64,000 nt of DNA from Mesostigma viride (GCA_009746045.1 RPFO01000580.1:20204-84203); one strand, 5' to 3'. Positions 33,535 through 44,590 are shown, counted from the stretch's first letter. The notes: generated by a model not told the origin, from the letters alone. Program-made: numbers and translations.

Positions 33535-34086
33535 ATGCTCCCTGCGGAGCGTAACTATCCCGTACACCAGCAGGAACTCTTAGCGGTGGTGTATTGTTGC
33601 CACGCGTGGCAGCACTTTCTTAAAGGTGCTCAATTTGATGTCTGCCTGAATGAACCCTGTGAGCTAGATCCTTATAGGTTAGTTATCCAAACGGATCACC
33701 GTCCCCTTACCCATCTTCTCTCCCAACCCAACCTTACCCCTCGGCAAGCGCGCTGGATGGAATTTTTAGCACAGTTTTCCCCTTTTAAACTTCAGTATGT
33801 TAAGGGTGTAGATAACATAGTACCAGATGCACTCTCTCGTCGTGCAGATTACTCCTTTTTCGAGGACCTTGATGTTCTCAATACTACTCTAGTTCCTACT
33901 ACTATGGGTGTAACCCCTTATGGTGAACTACCTGATGATGAATCCTATGCCTACCTCTTTCATACAGCTGTTCGCATGCCTGATCTCCTTTCTCACGTAG
34001 GACTCTCTCTCCCGTGTGAGGCCCTTCCCGTGGCCTCGGTGGGGGGGAGGGGAAAAATAAAATTTCTATACCGCTTAGCCATATAG
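33535..34086 (+). pseudogene. pol: pol RNase H part, shifted frame
   Basis: The frame reads NYPVHQQELLAVVYCCHAWQ, LVIQTDHRPLTHLL and FKLQYVKGVDNIVPDALSRR, the standard ending of a Ty3/gypsy RNase H domain, with catalytic Glu and Asp visible. It is separated from the preceding part by a stop and a frame change at about 33,515-33,535. After the domain there is a linker and then a G-rich polypurine run. Confidence 0.85.
34041..34057 (+). promoter_or_regulatory. Internal polypurine tract, possible central PPT
   Basis: GGGGGGGAGGGGAAAAA lies between RNase H and integrase. A similar tract is at 24,820-24,835, and the canonical one abuts the 3' LTR at 38,477-38,487. Internal tracts can prime second-strand synthesis in some LTR elements; that role is inferred here. 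Confidence 0.4.
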
Positions 34087-34196
34087 CGACTAGGTCAGGA
34101 AAGTCTTATGAAAACATAGTCCCTCTAGGACCTCCCCTTCTCTTTGGCAAGGCGGTAGGAGATCTCTTTAAACCTGTTCTGGATACCTCTGTAGCG

Positions 34197-35473
34197 ATGC
34201 CTACCTCTGATCTTGAACGTCTTATTAGTAGATTTACGGCCACTGAGCCGGAAGCATTAGCTGCCATTGCTGCACATCCCCAACAATTAGGCAAGCACCC
34301 TTGTAAATTTGTAGGTGGGTTTTTATATGTGCAGATAGCAGATTCTCCCCCTCAATGGCGCCTGTATGTCCCTCCTATCTGTCGCTCCTCCTTGCTCTTT
34401 GAGTTGCATGACTTAGCTGCTCATCAGGGTGGTAAACGGGTACGGGACCTAGTAGCCCGCTCTTATTACTGGCCTTCCCTTTATAAGGATGTAGATGAGT
34501 ATGTTAGAACTTGTCAATCTTGCCAGGAGATGAAACCCAATAACGTAGGACAGATAGCAGAACCTAGGACCTTGCCTGACCCCATCATGCCGTGGGATTC
34601 TATCATGATGGATTTTGTAGGACCTTTTAGAAAGAATGATAGGGGCAATGCCCAGATCCTTGTGTTCATAGATCGTTTTACTCGTATGTGCCATCTCGTG
34701 CCGTGTCCTTTAGAACTCACAGCACGTGATTGCGCACGCCTATACCTCAATAATGTATACAGATATCATGGTTTGAGTAGGCAGTTTATTAGTGATAAGG
34801 ATAAGTTATTTACCTCAGATTTTTGGCAGCAGTTTTTCGCTGCCATCGGTACCAAGGTTACCTACGGTACTGCCTACCACTCCTCCTCCTCTCATTTAGT
34901 AGAGCGTCTTAATAGGGTAGTGGAAGAAGCGCTTAGGCACTATGTGAATGGCTCGGGAAGTGATTGGGAGGATTATTTATGTTTAGTAGAATTCTCCCTC
35001 AACAATTGCCCCAGGCTGCGCATGGATATACGCCCTTCTTCCTAGATACTGGTAGACAGCCTCTTACCCCTACCTCTCTCTTAGCTAGTCCTCTACGGGA
35101 CAAGGATGATGTGTCCCGAGATACTGTAGAAGGTGTACAGTCCTTACTAGATAGAATGAAAACTGCTCATGACCACGCGATCTCAGGGTACCAAAAAGCT
35201 CAGTCTAAGTACCTTGCTAGGTTGCGTGCCTCCTTAGATAGAAGAGCACCTGAGATAGAAATAGGAGATCTAGTATTAGTAGAAGGCCCCCGTGTTGGCC
35301 GTTTTGCTCATAAGTTTGAAGCAGAACTTAAGGTCAAACTTAGGCCCGCCTTCTTAGGACCCTTCCATGTTTTGTCTAGAGTAGGAAATTTCTATATAAA
35401 GTCGATATCCCTACCTCTTGGCAGACACATTCGAACACCTTCCATAGAGCCAGCTGAAACTGTACCACCCTAG
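34197..35473 (+). pseudogene. pol: Integrase of the LTR element, one frame change
   Basis: The integrase inserts the element cDNA. The zinc-binding HHCC part is ELHDLAAHQGGKRVRD followed by CQSCQE. The catalytic core has SIMMDFVGP (first Asp), ISDKDKLFTSDFW (second Asp) and SHLVERLNRVVEEALR (Glu). The usual DGQTER string is replaced by SSSSHLVERLNR, which is unusual. The frame changes at about 35,000 and continues to 35,473 with YQKAQSKYLARLRAS, EIGDLVLVEGPRVGRF and KLRPAFLGPFHVLSRVGN, a GPF/Y-like module. The chromodomain follows in a third frame. Confidence 0.85.
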
Positions 35474-35720
35474 TACGTTCGCTGGTAGAGAGCTAGCGCC
35501 TGCCCCTTTAGAGCATAACCCTGACACTGGGGAAGTAGAAGACGAAGTAGAAAGCATCGTGGCCCATAGAGATATCAAAAAGGGCCGCGGTACCCAGCGT
35601 CAGTATAAAGTGAAGTGGATGTATGCTCGTAGTGAAGTAGATAAGGTCTGGTATACGGAGAGTGAGCTAGATGGGTGTAGTCGCCTGCTGCAGGAATATA
35701 AAACCCTGCACAAGCTCTAG
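35463..35720 (+). pseudogene. Chromodomain at the C-terminus of the integrase
   Basis: In the third frame the sequence gives EVEDEVESIVAHRDIKKG, then QRQYKVKWMYARSEVDKVWY and ESELDGCSRLLQEYK before a stop at 35,718. This matches the chromodomain pattern E-VE.I..hR...g..qYkVkW.....D..W..es.L..c..ll..y. Elements with this module are called chromoviruses, and the module can steer insertion to particular chromatin. It was originally fused to the integrase; an in-frame stop at 35,445 and frame change near 35,463-35,473 separate it now. Confidence 0.8.
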
Positions 35721-35796
35721 TTGTAGACCTTCTCCTCTCTTATGTTATGTCTGCTGTCGACGGGTGGTTGGTTGTCCCCTCCCCTCCGCAGCCGTC

Positions 35797-38117
35797 ATGT
35801 CAGAGCCTACCCCTCCGGCTGAGAGCCCGCTGCCGTCCCCGCCCCTACCGGACCCTGAGCTGTACTTCGAGGCCCTTCCGGGCCGCTGGGTGTCACGGTC
35901 CAGTTTTCCGGGTGGCATCGTGCAGCCGGCCCTCCAGGCCCAACATGCGGGTTTAGTCAGGGCTGCTCTCTTCGGGGTCACGTGGTACGGTCCCTCCCCT
36001 GCTGAACCGCACCAGCTTGTTTTGCACGGGTTCGACGATGCCGGGCACTGTTTGTTAGGATGTGGCTCCAGCTGTCCAGCCTTGGGACAGATAGCTGCGG
36101 TTCTCCAGTGCCCCGGGTGTTTTCCTACCTTTCTACCCCTGTGGGCCGCTCCTGCCTACGGGATGTGTTCCCCTGGCTTCCGGCCGAGGGTGATGCGGAA
36201 ATAGATGAGAACCCCTGCGACCTTCTACGGGCAGTAGAGTTCATGGAGATAGCAGACCAGACAGCGGGCGTAGGATTGGGCGACCCTACTCCTACGGACG
36301 CGCCGGTAGAGGCACAGTATTCTCCTGAGTATTCGGCCTCCCCTGCGGCGTCCTCCTCTTCAGTGTCGGCGCCTTCCCCTGTCCCGTCTTCACCGAGGTC
36401 GGTCCTGTGCGCATCGGTGGAGCCTACCCCTTTGGGCTCTGGTCGTGAGCCTGATCCTCTTTCGGCGACAGTTTCTGCGATGCAGGCGCAGATCCAGTCC
36501 CTGACGGCGGCCTTCGGGGCCTTCATGGCGGCCCAGGCGCACGCTCCAGCCACGCCAGGTGGGGTGTCTGCCGCAGCTGTGCCCCCTTCCCCTTCGGTCG
36601 CCTCGACGTCTACGGGTCCGTCTGTGCCGCGCGAGCCCTCGGCGGCTGCGGCTCCCTCTGTTGCTGCGGCTCCTACGCCTTCGGCTACCTCTGCGCCTGC
36701 TACTGACGTACCTGCGCCTCGGCGCGAGTCCGCCGTCCCAGCGGCCGCGCCCGTCGCCGCCGCGTCCGAGCCGCCCACCACGTCAGCGCCGCCCTCGCGG
36801 GGTTTCTTCAGCGACCCGGGCGGTCTTCCCAGGCTTTGGGAGGGCGGTCCTCCGCAGAGGATCCCGGTGCCTGACTGGAGCTTGGACGGTAACCAGTCGT
36901 ATGCCGGATTGCCTGTCCCCACGGGCCCTATTTTCAACATGTGGCCTGGTGGTGCTCCGCCCCCAGAGACCGGCGCGCCAGTTGCGGAGGCGGGTCCGTC
37001 GCGACCCCCTGCGGCATCGGGTCCGACGCGGCCCCCTGTTGTACCGGCGCCGTCTGCGTCTGTGCCGGTTCCTACCCCTTCGTCGGCCCCTGTCCCTTCG
37101 GCCCCGCGGTCTTTGGCTGCGGTTGTTCGGTCCAGTGGCTCTGACCCGCGCGCCACCCGCGCTGCCGATTCCCTTCGGGAGTTGTCAGAGGGCGATCGGG
37201 ATCGGGCCCCTTCTGTGGTGCATGCGACTCCGGAGTCGCGCGACACGCCTGTCTTTGGGTACGGTATGTCTGCGCTCGCCTGCCGCCAGTGTGACCTGCC
37301 GCGCGCCTCCGCCGAGCTTGCCATTTCGCCCATGTCCTACGGTTCTCTCAGGTGTGTCGGGCGCCGCGGGACCGTGGCCTACCAGTTGAGACTGATCGGC
37401 CTCCTTTCGACATGGTTATTTTAGCTGATCCGGTGTTCCAGGGTGAGATCCTGGTTCGGCGCGTCCTGTATCGCTGGGCTAGGCGCCACAATGACTTGGA
37501 CACCTACGGCGGGTTCCAGTGGGCTTACCCTCCGCCTCTGGGCATTATGGCCTCAGATGCCCTTACGGTAGAGTTTCCTGCGGTGCCGGGTGCCACGTAC
37601 AGCACGGTCCTTCAGCCCATCCTAGAGTGGGATGCCCGTCGTCCAGCGCCCATCCCGGGCCAGGGTTTGGACTCTCGGGTCATCCTCCTCCCCGGGCTAG
37701 CGACTACCTCGAGACGTTCGGGTCGCGACAGTGTGCCCGTCGGTGGCGCTCCCGTGAGATTCGGCATATCCGGTTGTGGCCGTCCAACGTGGAGCCCCTG
37801 GTAGATCTGTTTTCCCGACGGGTATGCGCCCTCGGATCCGGTACCATCGCCTGCTCCTGCGGGCTCTCTGCCTGATCGCGGTAGAGCCTTTCCTACGCCT
37901 CTTTGCCTGTGGTTTCCTGGACTGGGCCCGGGGCCAGGTCGTTCTTACGCAGCATAGGTATTACTGGGCCTTCCTGGGTCTTTTTCCTGACGGCGTGTGG
38001 GCCGATGTTTTCCTCACTGTAGATAGGCACGACAATGCTGAGGATGTGTCTCACTACCAGGCGTACCTGGATGTCCTGCTGGCCTCCCGTGGTACCTACC
38101 AGACGGATGGCCATTAG
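35797..38117 (+). pseudogene. Extra ORF between pol and the 3' LTR, unknown function
   Basis: A sense-strand coding region of about 2.3 kb follows pol. It begins MSEPTPPAESPLPSPPL and continues with ELYFEALPGRWVSRSSFPGG. It then has a very long Pro/Ala/Ser region (about 36,250-37,250). It ends with an ordinary folded-looking part: GEILVRRVLYRWARRHNDLD, TYGGFQWAYPPP, LRLFACGFLDWARGQVVL and HRYYWAFLGLFPDGVWADVF. Four open frames are needed to read it, so it is broken. Codon use is GC-rich, unlike the AT-rich gag and pol around it. I see no transmembrane or envelope features. It could be an acquired host gene or an additional structural protein. Confidence 0.6.
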
Positions 38118-38476
38118 ATAGAGGGCCTTAGGCCCGACCTGAGGGTGTTGTCCCTCCGGTATATAGAGTCGCCCTCACGTTCTGGCCAGTTGACTGGTCG
38201 TTCTTGGTCCTTGGTACTGATTTGTTTACTCTGTGTGTCCTGCCCAGTGCCGTTCCCCCCGGCAAGGACTTTGTTCCAGGCAGTTAGGGGAACCTACCAC
38301 CAGGCTTGGTGCTGGCTAACCCTACACCTCCCGGCGTGGTGGTGGAGACCGAGTTAATACGTTGGTGCCTTGTATCTTGGATGGTCTGCCGATTGTGTTG
38401 GTGTGTGCTGGGTGCATTAGGTTTCCTACCCCTTGTTTTCCTCCCTGTGCGTAGGGAGAGGGCTCCCTACCTTTGT

Positions 38477-38487
38477 GGGGGGGGAGG
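38477..38487 (+). promoter_or_regulatory. Polypurine tract before the 3' LTR
   Basis: GGGGGGGGAGG ends directly at the first base of the 3' LTR, the standard position for the plus-strand primer of LTR retrotransposons. Confidence 0.85.
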
Positions 38488-39058
38488 TGTTACGTCGCGT
38501 AACAATTCGTTGTAGTTACGGACGTAAATTAGGTCTTTTGCCTCGGTTGTCCCTAGGTTTACGTGTAGCTCCTACCGGGACACTATTGTCCTCGTAACAG
38601 TACCGTGGTACATTGGGTGCCTTTGGGCGCCGCGCCGCGTACTTTACTAGTGGTCCTGATCCTTTGGTAGAATGTAGTGGACCAGCGTGCATCTGTAGAT
38701 GTAGTGGACCAGCGTGCATCTGTAGGCGAGGGCCATGTCGGCCCGAGCGTGTTGGACCGTTGGTGACCATTTATGCACGTTCTACCCCTCGTGTGTGCAC
38801 TCGGCGTGTGTTAAATGAATTAACACATATAGGCTTGGGTCACGGCAGTGTAGTGTGTTTCCTTCCTCTATTCCTGGAGTAAACGGGTTTTGGTAAATGG
38901 TTGTATGGCGTATTACAGTAACACATACGTTAATGCATTGAGATCAGCTCCGTCACGTTCGTCTTTCGCTAGGGGTTTGAGTAGAGGAGGCCTGACTAGT
39001 TTAGGTAGTATCAGGCCCATTAGAGGTAGAGGTGGTGGTAGATATCCAAGACGTAACA
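38488..39058 (+). repeat. 3' LTR of Ty3/gypsy-type element, 571 bp
   Basis: This LTR has the same length, ends and sequence as the 5' LTR with only a handful of differences. It is followed by ACTAC, the second target duplication. Confidence 0.93.
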
Positions 39059-39243
39059 ACTACGTACAGATGTTGCTGGATGACCTACTGGTCCCAGCCC
39101 AGTTTGAATACCGCATCCACTCTCTCTCCCTTCTTTGGACTGCCATGCAGAACAAGACGCGGTGGCAGAAGATTGTCAAGGCTCACACGCCCGACCCTGT
39201 GGGCAAGCCCCCTCCCCCCAAGAGGAGGAGGCGTTTTGACGAG
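39059..39243 (+). pseudogene. LINE ORF2 C-terminal end (family C), beyond the LTR element
   Basis: The frame cut at 21,502 resumes here as YVQMLLDDLLVPAQFEYRIH and ends KPPPPKRRRRFDE before a stop at 39,244. The basic proline-rich tail is a reasonable end for an RTE-like ORF2. The perfect rejoining across 17.5 kb proves that the LTR element inserted into this LINE. Confidence 0.88.
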
Positions 39244-39910
39244 TAGGGCAGTTAGGATTTTTCTAGACTAGATTAGCGTTTAAAGGATAGTTAGATTACG
39301 CGGCTCTCCCCTTTCCACCACCCATCAAGGAATATGTGCTACATGATCTCCCAACGGAGGCATGTTATAATTTAACTTAATTTAATTTTAACTAGCTAGT
39401 GATGCATTATTGAACGCCTTAATTGGGACTTTAATAGCCGGTGGCAAAGCCAGGGCTAACTCTTGCTGGTCCAAAAGGGGCTTGTTGTTCTAGCTGTGTA
39501 AGCTAAAGACGCCTTGTTGGCATTTTTCCCTTGTTGGGAGTCGAACCTCATTGTTGGCTCATGCAGCCATTGTTTGGCCATCTATCTATTTTACAGCAAA
39601 AAAAACGAGTCCATTTGCAGCGAAAGATGTTTCCTCCGCATATATAGCCCAAATATTTGACATGGTAGGTACCGAGCTAGCGAGTCGCTGGTCCGCCGAT
39701 GTTGTCCATTTGGACAACGACCCACGTAACACGTAAGTGTCCCATGTAATTCCGTGACCTCTGGCGTAAGTGACGTAACTTAAATTGGTCCGACGGTCCA
39801 GGGCAGACCCATTTGAAGTGAATGAAAATGTTAAGGCCGGTCCTGAAGGTAATTGTGCCATAGCCCAATACCTCGTGCATAAATACCTCGTGCAATCATA
39901 GAGTTGTCAC
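39244..39910. other. LINE family C 3' region and unassigned sequence
   Basis: The LINE 3' region runs to about 39,390 and includes CTCCCAACGGAG (39,341-39,352) followed by an A/T-rich tail. The rest, to 39,910, shows no recognisable gene. Confidence 0.5.
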
Positions 39911-39973
39911 GTGACTTTTGCTGACATTTTTACGGTTGACCGCGTGCATACGAGATATTTCATTGCATTAATT

Positions 39974-40130
39974 TCGGACGAGATTAGACAGCGTAGGATA
40001 GCATTCGTAGGACATCTTGCTCGCACTGGTCAGCCAGGTAGACACCGCCCTCGGTCTGGCCGGCCCCCTGCGGCTTGGCCAGCCAGGGCGGCATATCCTG
40101 ACCTGGCCTGGCCCCAAGGACATTCCTAAG
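39974..40130 (+). pseudogene. Short LINE ORF2 fragment (family C)
   Basis: About 50 codons, SDEIRQRRIAFVGHLAR followed by a frame change and GRHILTWPGPKDIPKKVGKH, repeat the C-terminal segment at 21,327-21,493. Both ends are abrupt. It then runs into the foldback repeats. Confidence 0.7.
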
Positions 40131-40159
40131 AAGGTAGGCAAACATGTCATGACCTACCC

Positions 40160-40910
40160 ACAGTCGGCCGAATTAACTTGGGTGCTCGAAAGTGGTGAAT
40201 CCGCGCAAAATATCAAGGAGACAACAAGCGCAGGCCAGAAATCCGCGCAAAATATTGTTCCGGCCCGATTTGCCCTGGCAGTGGCAAAAAGGTTCCGGCA
40301 CTATTTCACCAGCCTAACTAAAACCTGGCCTCGTGGAGGGGGAGTCGAATAGACCTGGAGACAACCGCCTACTAGGCTAGTGCACGCAAATGATATTGCG
40401 CCAGAACTGTCTCTGGCAGGTTTCGAACCCCTGACCTCCAAGGTGCACAGGTCTTAGTTAGGTGAAATAGTGCCGGAACCTTTTTGCTACTGACGCAAAT
40501 CGGGCCGGATTAACTTGGGTGCTCGGAAGCACTTGGTGAATCCGCGCAAAATAGTGTTCCGGCCCGATTTTCCTCAGTGGCAAAAAGGTTCCGGCACTAT
40601 TTCACCGGCCTAAATTAACTAAAACCTGGCCTCGTGGAGGGGGAGTCGAATAGACCTGGAGACAACTGCCTAGGCTAGTGCACGCAAATGATATTGCGCC
40701 GGAACTGTCTCTAGCTGGCAGGCTTCGAACCCCTGACCTCCAAGGTGCACAGGTCTTAGTTAGGTGAAATAGTGCCGGAACCTTTTTGCTACTGAGGCAA
40801 ATCGGGCCGAATTAACTTGGGTGCTCGGAAGTGGTGAATCCGGGAAAAATAGTGTTCCGGCCCGATTTGCCTCAGTGGCAAAAAGGTTCCGGCACTATTT
40901 CACCTAACTC
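40160..40910. repeat. Foldback/SINE-like repeats with RNA polymerase III B boxes
   Basis: A module containing GGCAAAAAGGTTCCGGCACTAT, its inverse GAAATAGTGCCGGAACC, and the body ACCTGGCCTCGTGGAGG... occurs about two and a half times (bodies near 40,321-40,480 and 40,623-40,780). On the minus strand each body has GGGGTTCGAA, a polymerase III B-box-like sequence. Short inverted arms around a tRNA-like body suggest tRNA-derived SINEs trapped in foldbacks. The module has no coding capacity. Confidence 0.6.
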
Positions 40911-41113
40911 CCCACCACGGCAGCGGCCGGACAGTGATGTCTCCTACCGCATGGTGCCCGGTGGCGGACCCAGCTCCCCGGCAGCGTGGTGAAGCTGTCG
41001 ATGCCGAGAAGTCCGCCCCACTGGGGAACAGGCGGGCACCTGGACAATTAACGAGGCCGAGGTTTCCCCAGACCTCACGCCACCCGCCCCAGGGCGCCAG
41101 GTGGAAGAGGAAT

Positions 41114-41275
41114 CCTCTTCTTCGGAAGAGGGGAGGTGCCGCCATCTCCTACATAGGAGAAAGGCGCCCTCCGGCCAGACGAGGTCTTTTCGTCTGGCAA
41201 CACGTCCGTGGGAAGAGCGCTGGCAGGCATGACGCTCAGCGCGGACCCGGCGCCTGCGTCTCAAACAGACGCAGG
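41114..41275. other. Cluster of four perfect hairpins
   Basis: Four uninterrupted stems occur within 162 bases: 41,114-41,131 (7-bp stem with a TTCG loop), 41,146-41,159 (6 bp, CA loop), 41,175-41,197 (8 bp) and 41,253-41,275 (9 bp). Such a series is rarely accidental. It lies 0.45 kb upstream of a LINE ORF2 fragment and could be a structured 5' leader of that element or a small structured RNA. Confidence 0.6.
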
Positions 41276-41603
41276 TGAGGTGTACGTTGATGGATCATTG
41301 GGGCCAGATCCCATTCAAGCTGACCGGTGCGGAATGTACCCATCTTTCTGCCATTCGAGGGCTGGTGGCTGCGTGCGGAGAGCAAGCTCGGAGACCAGAT
41401 TGTCCTGATCGACCACGTTCGTGGTGTTTGAAGTGATGCAAACGCGGCTTTGGGACTTAGCCGATGGCAAAGCCACTGCATGGCTAACTCATACCAATGA
41501 TATATTAATTAATATATTTCATATAGTTGTCTTACTTAAAATAAGTCATCTGTGGGATTGTGGACATATTATGGTATGGGGTGGGTAGCTATCTAGCTTC
41601 TAG
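41276..41603. other. No recognisable gene
   Basis: Between the hairpins and the LINE fragment I see no clear gene. The first 170 bases are open in one frame (PFKLTGAECTHLSAIRGLVA) without a family I recognise. An ATTAATTAATAT stretch near 41,503 resembles the other retroelement tails. Confidence 0.4.
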
Positions 41604-43115
41604 TTGAAGGCGGCATGCATGCATGCCAAGACCTCACCCCTCCTTCAGTTCATGTTGTGCTCAATCTCACCAGTGACCATGCCGAGCGAAAATAACATCC
41701 ATGCACGTACAACTGGTGTGAATTATATATATCTCGAGACTTGGGCGCGCCTCAAGGACCCCCAGACCAAAGGGCTCCTCCTGTGGTTTTGCGCCCACCC
41801 GCGGGTGGTTCACTGGCTCCGTGGCGCTCCCCCCCACTTGGTGCGGCTTGCCGCAGAAGGCCATGACGAGCGCATTCAGGCCGCCTTGCAGGTGCTCCTC
41901 CCCGGCCCTAGCCTGCCAGCTCACTCCATGCGCTTGGCCACCCTCCCCTGCCGCATGGGCGGGTGTGGGCTCACCCGCGCCGCCCGCCTCGCCCCCGCCG
42001 CCTTCCTTGGCTCTGTTGCTCAGGCCTGGGCGGAGATCCGCCGGTTGGTCCCCAGCGCCGTCAGCGCCATTCCCGACTTGGTCACCCCATCCCCCTTCCC
42101 CTTTGTGCAGGCTGTGCAGGATTCTTACCTCGGGATCCAGCAGGCTTGCGACCTCGTCCGCACCGCTCAGGCCGTCCACCGTCGCCTGCCCCGGGGCACG
42201 CCCGGCGTGTCTACTGTCGTCAGTCCTAGTGTCTTCCCTGCCTGCGTTCATGAAAAACAACAAAAGACCTACGCGGGTATACTACACTGTGCCGACTGGA
42301 TGGGTCTGCATGCGAGCTTGAACGATCAGGGGAAGGCTTGGCTTCACTCCGTTTCCCTTGAGGGGAGCGTGGGGTCCGCATTCCTGCGCGCCCTCCCCAT
42401 GAGCCCTTTGTTCACGCTGGTTCCGGCCCTTTACGCCATCGCTCTCCGCCACCAGCTCTTTGCCCCGCAACCTCTCATCACGGCGGGTGCGTCCTGCGGC
42501 AGCTGCGGGCTTGCTCTGGATACTACTGGGACGCACTACATCGCGTGCATGGGTGGCCAGCAGAACCAGAACTGGTTCCTCTATCTCCATACCGCTCTCC
42601 TCCGGGTGGTGTGTGCCATGGTTCGGTCGGTCTTTCCCCACTCCACCATCAAGTGCGAGGACGCGGATGGGGCCGCCCTCTACTCACCCAACCACCGCCC
42701 CGACATTACCGTGCTTGACTACGACGGGCAGGGTTGCCACCTGCTCATCGATGTCTCCGTGGCTCGGCCGCTTTCCGGTCGCCACATCCTCCGGGCGGCT
42801 GTGGATGCCGGCGCTGCTGCCACTGTGGCTGAGCGCGACAAGTTTGCCTCCTACGGCAATGTGGGGCCCCACCGGGTCATCCCCTTTGTCCTTGAGGAGT
42901 TCGGGGCCATGGGCCCCAAGACAGCGGAGTTTTTCCACGAGTGCTGCCAGCGCCGTGAAGACCGCCTCGACCTCGAGGGTCAGACCGCCCCGTGGTCTGC
43001 CCGCACGTGGTCCTCGTATTGGCGGCAGCGCCTGTCACTCGCCCTCACTCGCACCGTGGCTGATGTGTTATTCCGCCGCACCCGGGCCGACTTTGTCGCG
43101 ACCCATGCGGTCTAG
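41604..43115 (+). pseudogene. LINE ORF2 C-terminal part with CCHC and restriction-like endonuclease
   Basis: LINE-like sequence probably starts near YLETWARLKDPQTKG (about 41,730); the first 40 codons may be flank. The enzyme end shows a finger CGSCGLALDTTGTHYIAC (CX2CX9HX3C) and then RPDITVLDYDGQGCHLLIDVSV, the PD...D pattern of the restriction-like endonuclease. After it comes AERDKFASYGNVGPHRVIPF. This domain type nicks the target in R2/CRE/NeSL-type LINEs, which differ from the AP-endonuclease LINEs elsewhere in the window. The reverse transcriptase is absent, so this is a 5'-truncated copy with an open frame. Confidence 0.8.
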
Positions 43116-43323
43116 ATCCCTTCCAGGCCTGCATGGTGGGCCGGCAGCGCTGTTGCTGCGTGTAGTTTTGTGATGTCTAGTTAGTTGTACCTTGTGCCGC
43201 TGGCGTGATCCGGCTTGGATGTCTGTGTCAGATTACTATTAATTTCTTCAGGGTTATTCTCCCAGTTATCGGGTTTTTCCTTATGTTGCATGCCTATCTC
43301 ACCTCCGTAATCTATCATTCTCA

Positions 43324-44590
43324 ATGAATATATATTATAATAATATAATTACTTACAGCAGAGTGAAATCACTCAAACCAAAGCAAACGCCCAGCTATAA
43401 ACCTCTATACAGAGCCATGTCAAAGCTCTATACTACGATAAGACCAATGGAAACTCCTAACGGGAGGAACCTAATAACCCTGCTGCACCGCAAAATCAGC
43501 CCGCGTACGGCGGAGCATGATGTCAGCCATGGCCCGAGTCAGCGCCACCGACAAGCGCTGACGCCAATATGACGTCCAGGTCCGCGCCGACCATGAGGCC
43601 CGCTGGCCCTCCAGGTCCAGCCGGTCCTCCCGGAGCCGGCAACACTCCTTGAAGAAGGCGGAGGTCAGGGGCCCCATGGCCCCAAACTCCTCCAGGACAA
43701 AGGGCACCACACGATGGTGCCCGACGTCGCCGTAGGCCAGGAGCTTGGCCCGCTCCGCCCGGTCCGCCGTGTAACCTGCCGTGAGGGAGGCCCCAGCCAC
43801 GTGGCTAAGAGCCAAGGGCCGCGCCACCGAAACGTCAATAAGCAGATGCCGGCCACCCCGGCCCCTCAAAGTCCAGCACCACGATGTCAGGCCGGTGGTT
43901 GGGGGAATAGAAGGCAGCGCCATCCGCATCCTCGGACCGGATGTTCGCGTGGGGGAAAACCGACCGAATCATGGCGAGCACCACCGTCAGGAGGACAGTG
44001 TGCAAATACAAATACCAATTCTGATTCTGTTGGCCCCCCATGCAGGAAAGGTAGTGAGTCCCCGTGGGATCCAGCGGCTGCCCACAGCTACCACAAGGCC
44101 GCCCGGCCGGAACAAGAGGCTGCGGGGCAAATAGCTGGTGCCGGAGCGCCACCGAGTAGTGGCTGGGAGCCAAGGCGAATGGGGGGGCCATGGGAAGAGC
44201 ACGAAGGTACGCCGAGCCCACACTCCGCAAGGAAAGCGAGAACAGCCACGCACGTCCCTGGGCGTTGAGGTCCGCGAAAAGAGCAATCCAATCAGCCGTG
44301 TGCAGAATACCCGCGTAGGTTTTCTGGTGTTTATCGATGACGCGAGCAGGGAATGCGGCGGGAGATTGAACGGAGGCGACCGAGGGAGTGCCGCGAGGGA
44401 GGTGGCGCTGTACGGCCTGAGCGGCACGGACGGGAGAACAGGCCTGCTGGATCTCAGCATAGGCCTCCTGGATGGCAGTGACGAAGGGCAAGGGGTTGCT
44501 GGGGTCCAGGAGGTCAGGCGCTGCCGTTGCCAAAAGGGGCAGGAGCCGGCAGCTTTCCGCCCACGACTGAGCGACGGAGCCCAAAAATGC
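43324..44590 (-). pseudogene. Second restriction-like-endonuclease LINE copy, minus strand
   Basis: The coding part runs from about 44,584 to 43,471. It has the same finger (CGSCGQPLDPTGTHYLSC) and nuclease motif (RPDIVVLDFEG...LLIDVSVARPL) as the plus-strand copy, with moderate divergence. A frame change at about 43,850 splits it. Its 3' region (43,324-43,470) contains TGATTTCACTCTGCTGTAAGTAATTATA, a tail block that recurs five times to the right. Confidence 0.8.

Noticed and set aside
25033-35720. Retrovirus-like or animal endogenous virus
   Set aside because: The chromodomain, Ty3/gypsy-type pol order, lack of an envelope gene and YLDD box point to a chromovirus-type retrotransposon.
36125-37333. 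402-codon open frame on the minus strand
   Set aside because: It is the shadow of the sense-strand Pro/Ala/Ser-rich coding region; GC-rich sequence keeps the reverse frame open.
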